From: Verpa conica
Taxonomy: Eukaryota > Ascomycota > Pezizomycetes > Pezizales > Morchellaceae
Length of the DNA stretch: 64,000 bases
Reading direction: 5' to 3'
NCBI GenBank assembly: GCA_033030425.1
Contig: JAUFSD010000020.1
Location: forward strand, 930,001-994,000
Below, one piece after another: positions 59,035 to 64,000 of this stretch. The first letter of the stretch is position 1. Every line of letters begins with the position of its first letter. The position numbers were made by a program, and so were the translations under genes. The notes beneath the pieces were generated by a model. That model saw only the letters and a list, made by a program, of their open reading frames with translations, was not told the DNA's origin and did no database searches.

Positions 59035-61140
59035 TATCTAGGCTGACACGTCATGAGTTTCAGAGTCACAGTGATCGAGCCAATGAATACCCTTTGTACC
59101 TATTACACTCGACACAAGAGTATCAGGTTGGCCCCTCTTCAACCGTGAGAGTAAGGCGGTGTTTCAGCCCCTTAACTCATTGCCCAAGTCCAGTAGAGTA
59201 GGGTAGAGTAGGCTGCTCTTTATCAGAATTCCCTGAACCCTCGGCTAAGGCAACTCTTATCCGGCTTGCTGCTACAGACCTAATTCCCCAAAGTGGCTGC
59301 TATCACTGTAAAATTCAAAAAAAAGTGGCATGGGCAAGGATATTACTACGTAGTTCAGTGCGTTAATACAAGATCAGCGAATACTATAATTTAAATTAGG
59401 TAAATATTAATCTTGGGAGCTGCTGCACACCGCCACCACCATCCAAATCCGTAATGAAGGTAGTTCAGCCGCAGTCAGCCACAGCGCCTCAATTACCTGC
59501 AGGGCTGTATCCTCTCCTCGCTGGGCCAACAGCCATACTAGATTATGTTGTGACATGCACAAAAGTTATTCAAATCGCATAACTAATTGACTTGAGTAGT
59601 ACACAACCGTTCCCGGAGGTCCCCAAGAACAACCAACTACCCCTATGTGTGGAATTACAGCAACAAAGAGCTTCACAGGTTAGGACCATCTGCCGTTTTC
59701 TTTAGTGAAATTCAGTAGTTTATTGCTGGGTTTCTGGCATTGAGATGCTCCGGAAATCCATCTCTGCCGGGTCTTAGTTGACTAAGCGCCAAGCCTTATA
59801 GCCTACATTGCTCAGACGGCCCAACTTAGATTAGATTGAAAGTTGTTGTTATACCAATACGAGATATATGAAGAACTAACCGGATTCGATGGGGAGAAGT
59901 TGCTCTAGGGCGTCCCTCTTAGTATTGCATGTATACTGCGGTAAGACCACCTGACATTAGTTCACTTGATGCATGTGTACAAACTATGGAGGTTCTCTAT
60001 TTGATCAGAAAATATTTCTTAAGGAATTACCTTACCTTGTATGTTCTCTTTAATCTATTATGATATGTTTCGTTGTTTGTCTGCTCTTGTCACCCGTAGG
60101 GAATCAGATTAGATAAGATTAGATTCTTTCTATCCAACCTCATTTCTTGGCACTACAACACCAACCCCTACCCACAACTCACATGGCTCCAACGACCTTT
60201 TTTAATCCTCCAGAACTTGCAGGTTATATCACAGACCATCCAACCAATGAACAATCTTGTTTCATAAAGTATCTACTAAAATCACTTGTACCCCCTAATC
60301 TTGACGGATTGGTTTCGGGTCTTCTCATAATTGATATATATTAAAGCAGTAGATTTACCTACTATACCGACCTCTACGTGTGTCTAAGCGTTCGCTACAT
60401 AGTCGGGTGCTATGGCCCAAGGAAATAAGTGTAGTCTTTGTCCTCCGGCCAAGCACTATGTGGGGTGATCATAGTTTCTACCGAGTGATAAGACATGATC
60501 CCATATTGAGACTTATATCTTTTTGTATAGTCCTGATCTATATACTTAGTATTACATAGAGTGGGATTTCTTCGGTCTATATCATCTAGTCTACTGTGGC
60601 GAGTACACCAGATGTGACGGCAATTGTCTCATACCTCCAAACGTGTTTTGGAATTACTTTAGCAGACACCGCGAGTAACGTTTGCAAACTTGATTATTTC
60701 ATCCTATCTGTAGCACTCGATACAGTTATTATTCGTCATGGGGCGATTCGGGGGATGTCTGGGCCAATGGGCCTACCCCGACCCGGGTTCGGGGCCTGAT
60801 TCTCGTTATTTTTTACAGGGTTAGGGTAGTCACAGGCGGTGATATATCGTTAAAAGAGTCATACTCGACAAACCCACTAGGTGATCGATGACGTAAACGT
60901 TGTATTATAGCTAGCTAGCCCTTAAGGTACTACATGTACTTAGCTATCATCTCACAAACTGACATAACCAGGGAAGCTTACTTAGTCCCAAACTGTAAGA
61001 TTTACAGATAATTTGTACTAACCTTTAGTTCCACTACTGGTGAGTCATATAGCTATCCCTTATAAAGTGTACTATGACCCTAGAAAACAATACCAGAAAT
61101 ACCTGCCCGTGTGAAGCACTTCTGCTAAAAATTGCTCAAC
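59035..61140. other. gene-free stretch
   Basis: No firm gene. An ATG at 60183 in a good context (after a CT-rich, CAACACCAAC-type leader) opens a 53-residue frame that might be a first exon, but I found no continuation. A telomere-like motif lies at about 60818. Confidence 0.45.
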
Positions 61141-62121
61141 ATGTACCGAAGGATATGCTCTTATATTAGTAGAAAGTTCCGGAGATCTCGGAAGACCCCT
61201 AAGACGCCAGAATCATCAATCCATCAAATCTCCCAGATACCAAAACCAAACGAACTTAATTCTATTCCTCAAATAACGTCCCTTACCAATGAACTCACCC
61301 AACAGGCACCCAATAATCTCGAATCGAAAGGTCTTAGTCTTATTCCGCAGACAACATTCTTGAGTTTACCAAATGAACTCATCTATCAGATCACGGATAG
61401 TCTCAAGCTGGAGGACCTTAACTCCCTACTGCGGGCTAATAAGACGCTCAAAGCAATCCTATCGCCGGAGCTTCTCAAACGAGCAGTCAAAACAACTTTG
61501 CGCAGCGACAAGCGCTCTGTTCTTCACTGGGCTTCAATACGCAACCGGACCTCTCTGGCCACGCTGCTACTGAAGGCGGGAGCACAGTCGTGTATCAACG
61601 ATCGCGATTGTCATGAGTTAACCGCCCTTCACTCTGTGTCTATTCTTGGTAATGTCAATATGGTTGAGCTACTACTCGAAAACGGAGCGGACACCGAACT
61701 CAGAACTGGCGATGGATGGACTTCTCTTCATTGCGCGGCTATTTCCGGGAGCCATCAAGTCGTTAGGGTATTATTAGAGAAAGGAGCGGATGTCCGGTCA
61801 AGGGTGGAGTTTCCGTTCCGGTATACTTCACTGCACTTTGCAGCAGCATATGGACACGTTGCCGTTGTCGAGGTACTTGTAGAGATGGGTGGTAGAATTC
61901 GTGATAGGGACTCGCTTGGTCTAACTGCACTTGGTACTGCAGTGGCGGCTAGGCAGCAGGAGACAATAGGACAATTGTTGCGCTTCACCGGGACTGATTC
62001 GGTCCCGTGGGTTAGTTTCATGGATTGTTTCTACTCGAACATGGGAATGTCAAGTTGTATTGGACATCTAGACTTTTATTTCAGCTTCGGAAACTTCCCG
62101 ATCAAGAATATATCTGCCTAA
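61141..62121 (+). CDS. F-box and ankyrin-repeat protein (326 aa)
   Basis: ATG at 61141; an upstream in-frame TTG is ignored. The first about 70 residues are basic and polar. An F-box follows (FLSLPNELIYQITDSL near 74-90, then LEDLNSLLRANKTLKAIL). About five ankyrin repeats come next, with SVLHWASIRN, TALHSVSILG, TSLHCAAISG, TSLHFAAAYG and TALGTAVAAR marking them. F-box proteins of this type recruit substrates to SCF ubiquitin ligases, the ankyrin repeats being the substrate-binding part; the substrate is unknown. This F-box-ankyrin layout is common in ascomycetes with expanded ankyrin families. The last about 37 residues (after LLRFTG) are not repeat-like and may be read through an intron or a decayed repeat, so the 3' end is less certain. 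Confidence 0.8.
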   Translation: MYRRICSYISRKFRRSRKTPKTPESSIHQISQIPKPNELNSIPQITSLTNELTQQAPNNLESKGLSLIPQTTFLSLPNELIYQITDSLKLEDLNSLLRANKTLKAILSPELLKRAVKTTLRSDKRSVLHWASIRNRTSLATLLLKAGAQSCINDRDCHELTALHSVSILGNVNMVELLLENGADTELRTGDGWTSLHCAAISGSHQVVRVLLEKGADVRSRVEFPFRYTSLHFAAAYGHVAVVEVLVEMGGRIRDRDSLGLTALGTAVAARQQETIGQLLRFTGTDSVPWVSFMDCFYSNMGMSSCIGHLDFYFSFGNFPIKNISA

Positions 62122-62715
62122 GGTGAGTGAATTTTATGCTAGTTCATTTAGATAAGTTATTCATGTCTAGGTCAGTGTGGTCCACGAGGCCGGTTCCCCG
62201 CTGGGAGTTCTATTTCTACGCCACTATGCATATACTGCTATTTATATGCTATTCGTTCGCCTCTCATATGCCTTTCACAGTGCTGTAGAACTCAGCTGCA
62301 GTCTCAAAGGCTGTATATATCAATTTCCCACCTAATTGGGACACCGATATGCATGGCCCCCGTCCTTTTCTTAGAATTCATAACCGCCCCCGCCCTATGG
62401 AGCGGTTCGGGATTGTTTCTTGGCGCGGTCCCCCGGGCCTTCGGGGACCGAGCCTCCCATGGCAAACTCTATTAGTGCTGGAACCGGAGTAGGGTAGCCG
62501 AGTGTCAGCAGTATAATTACTGGCATCTGTGATTCAGAAAAGATTGAAGATAATTTTATTAAGTCGAATGGGAAATTGATCCCTTATTTATACATAAACA
62601 ATGTTACACAAAATGCTATGAGTCGTTCACGCCAGAATGCTCTACCATGTTCTGTAAACTACCACAACATCCTACCAGTCTCTACAGTGTCCCTTGCTTA
62701 CTCTACTATCCTGAT

Positions 62716-62748
62716 ACATGACTAATACTTGACAAATGTACAAATGAA
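62716..62748. repeat. short dispersed repeat, copy 2
   Basis: Same-orientation match to 25952-25984 (GATACATGACTAATA, GACAAATGTACAA). Confidence 0.45.
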
Positions 62749-63361
62749 CAGCACCGACACCGCCCGGTTATAGGATTACTCAGTCTCCTCAGTATCAGCA
62801 AGCAGAGTCCGTAAGATTATTGGATTCTTAGCTATAGAATCTTTTTATATTGCAACCTGTTTTATCTGTTGCGAATGGCCATCCTCTCGGTTAGAGTATA
62901 GTCACAGATACCGTCCAACGGCCCCTGTTACACATTCTCTATCTCTTTTAGGAAATTGGATGAACATACAAAGTATACGAGATGGGGAGCATGATGGTAC
63001 TATCTACCCTAGGAGAGTACTCCCTCTCCTATATATCCTCTATATCGGACCGTAGTATGCCTGCTGCAGGGGTCCCGCCGAAGTGACAGGCGAAGATCTG
63101 GGCTATTTGGGAAAATCTAAAACACTAAGAAATGACATATATCGAGCGATGCAACATGAACCAGACACTCATCACTAAGCACTACATTTATCAGTAATTA
63201 CCCTATCTTGATAGATTACTACTGCAACAGTTCTTAACTACAACTACAAAATTACTACACCGCACCCCGCTCCATAGGTTCCGGAAAGAAGGTTCGGGGA
63301 AGAATATACCCTAACCCTTACCAGCAGGGTCAGGCCCCCATACGACCAATGTAGTTGAGCA

Positions 63362-63600
63362 ATGCAATACCCAGTATTTGATTAACCAGTATCGCTAATT
63401 CAGTATGCCCAAATAATAATCAATATTATTTAAGCATTTGAATTAATGATACTGGTTAAACAGTATTCAACATTTGACTAGAAATGCCTTAGATTAGCGG
63501 CATTGGTTAGAAAAAAACTAGGTTAGCGATATTTGTGAAGTAATACCCAATACTTGATTAAAAATACCCTGGATTAGCAATATTGGTTAATATAATATCC
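63362..63600. repeat. degenerate AT-rich repeats, direct and inverted
   Basis: Variants of AATACCCAGTATTTGATTAA and of GATTAGCAATATTGGTTA recur about four times over 240 bp. One pair (TTAACCAGTATC at about 63384 and its complement at about 63453) is inverted. This is a diverged tandem or nested repeat of unknown origin. Confidence 0.6.
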
Positions 63601-63601
63601 A

Positions 63602-64000
63602 CTATGTAAGGATAAAAGACATAGTAATAAGTTGCCAAGGGGGGACCGGCACCCCCGTGGCAAGAGATAATACTAGTTGTAGTGAGTCTTTGGCAGCGGT
63701 GCGGGAATCTTCACTAATGGCAGCGTGTGCCATTGACGTGAGCAAATTGGCCCAGAATCCTAATATAAGGTCAACAACCCTACCACCAGCTAATTCCCAG
63801 AGGACCTGTAGTACTCCCTTGCAGGCCTCCAAGTAGGGCCATGGTTCGGGTGCTAGAGGGGCCAGTGTAGCCACGGGTGAAGGAGGAGCCGGTGCAAGGA
63901 CGGGTACGAGAGGAGCTGGTATAGGGATGGGTGCGGGAGGAGCCAGCGCTGCGACGGGCGGGGTGGGAACCGGTGCTGATGGGCGGCCTCCGAGGGGACC
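63602..64000 (-). CDS. Proline/alanine-rich protein, C-terminal part (runs off the window)
   Basis: The frame is open from the right edge to the stop at 63602. The edge-proximal half is Pro/Ala/Val-rich in short imperfect repeats (APxPxPxPVL type). The last about 75 residues form two amphipathic or hydrophobic helices (ACKGVLQVLWELAGG, LILGFWANLL), then a TAAKDSLQLVLSLATG helix. The start lies outside the window. No family is recognised. The regular codon-level repeat and helical C-terminus favour a real gene, but an open GC-rich frame could also arise by chance. Confidence 0.45.
   Translation of the reverse strand, partial: GPLGGRPSAPVPTPPVAALAPPAPIPIPAPLVPVLAPAPPSPVATLAPLAPEPWPYLEACKGVLQVLWELAGGRVVDLILGFWANLLTSMAHAAISEDSRTAAKDSLQLVLSLATGVPVPPWQLITMSFILT

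Larger units (their letters stand above)
62122..63601. other. gene-free stretch
   Basis: No gene is seen. It holds a GC-rich hairpin near 62425-62455 (GGTCCCC / GGGGACC), the second copy of a short dispersed repeat at 62716-62748, a telomere-like motif near 63309 and the degenerate repeat array listed separately. Confidence 0.5.

Overview
The window looks like a piece of nuclear genome from a filamentous ascomycete. Most introns are short (about 45-65 nt), with GT..AG ends and CTRAY-type branch points just before the acceptor. The protein repertoire is fungal: NACHT-type NLRs with NACHT_N or SesB-like lipase N-termini, TPR-CHAT, an HNH_2-type nuclease, an F-box/ankyrin protein and a pogo-class transposon. 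Long gene-poor, AT-rich, repeat-bearing stretches and an NLR-rich content would suit a Pezizomycete such as a truffle relative. That placement is inference; no rRNA or other marker gene is present. No tRNA, rRNA, CRISPR array or operon was found.

Layout. 1-9.8 kb: a three-finger C2H2 protein (minus) and a multi-exon gene (plus, about 6.06-8.34 kb) whose C-terminal half looks like a nuclease-fold family. 9.8-22.3 kb: a kinesin-light-chain-type TPR protein with a long acidic hexapeptide-repeat N-terminus, a TPR-CHAT protease-like protein, and, divergent from it, a protein with one C-terminal membrane segment. 23.4-24.6 kb: an HNH nuclease-like gene. 24.6-37.9 kb: mostly gene-poor, with a minisatellite, dispersed repeats, a 700-bp MITE-like element and two small unknown genes. 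37.9-57.8 kb: three NLR loci. The first is a frameshifted and truncated pseudogene. The second is intact with nine exons. The third is a lipase-NACHT-ankyrin gene split by a complete pogo-type transposon. A secreted 10-cysteine peptide lies between the second and third. 57.9-59.0 kb is a large palindromic element just upstream of the third NLR. 61-62 kb is an F-box/ankyrin gene, and a proline-rich gene runs off the right edge.

Together, the coding content is dominated by sensor architectures (TPR, ankyrin, ITE-type repeats) joined to, or lying near, candidate effectors (CHAT protease, HNH nuclease, SesB-like lipase, a membrane-anchored protein). This is the profile expected of fungal non-self recognition and programmed cell death genes. 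The most notable single result is the transposon in the third NLR. It has a TA target-site duplication, recognisable inverted repeats and an intact DDD transposase. Removing the element plus one TA restores an open frame across the junction.

Exon coordinates were worked out by hand from splice motifs and phase agreement. They are good hypotheses, not transcript evidence.
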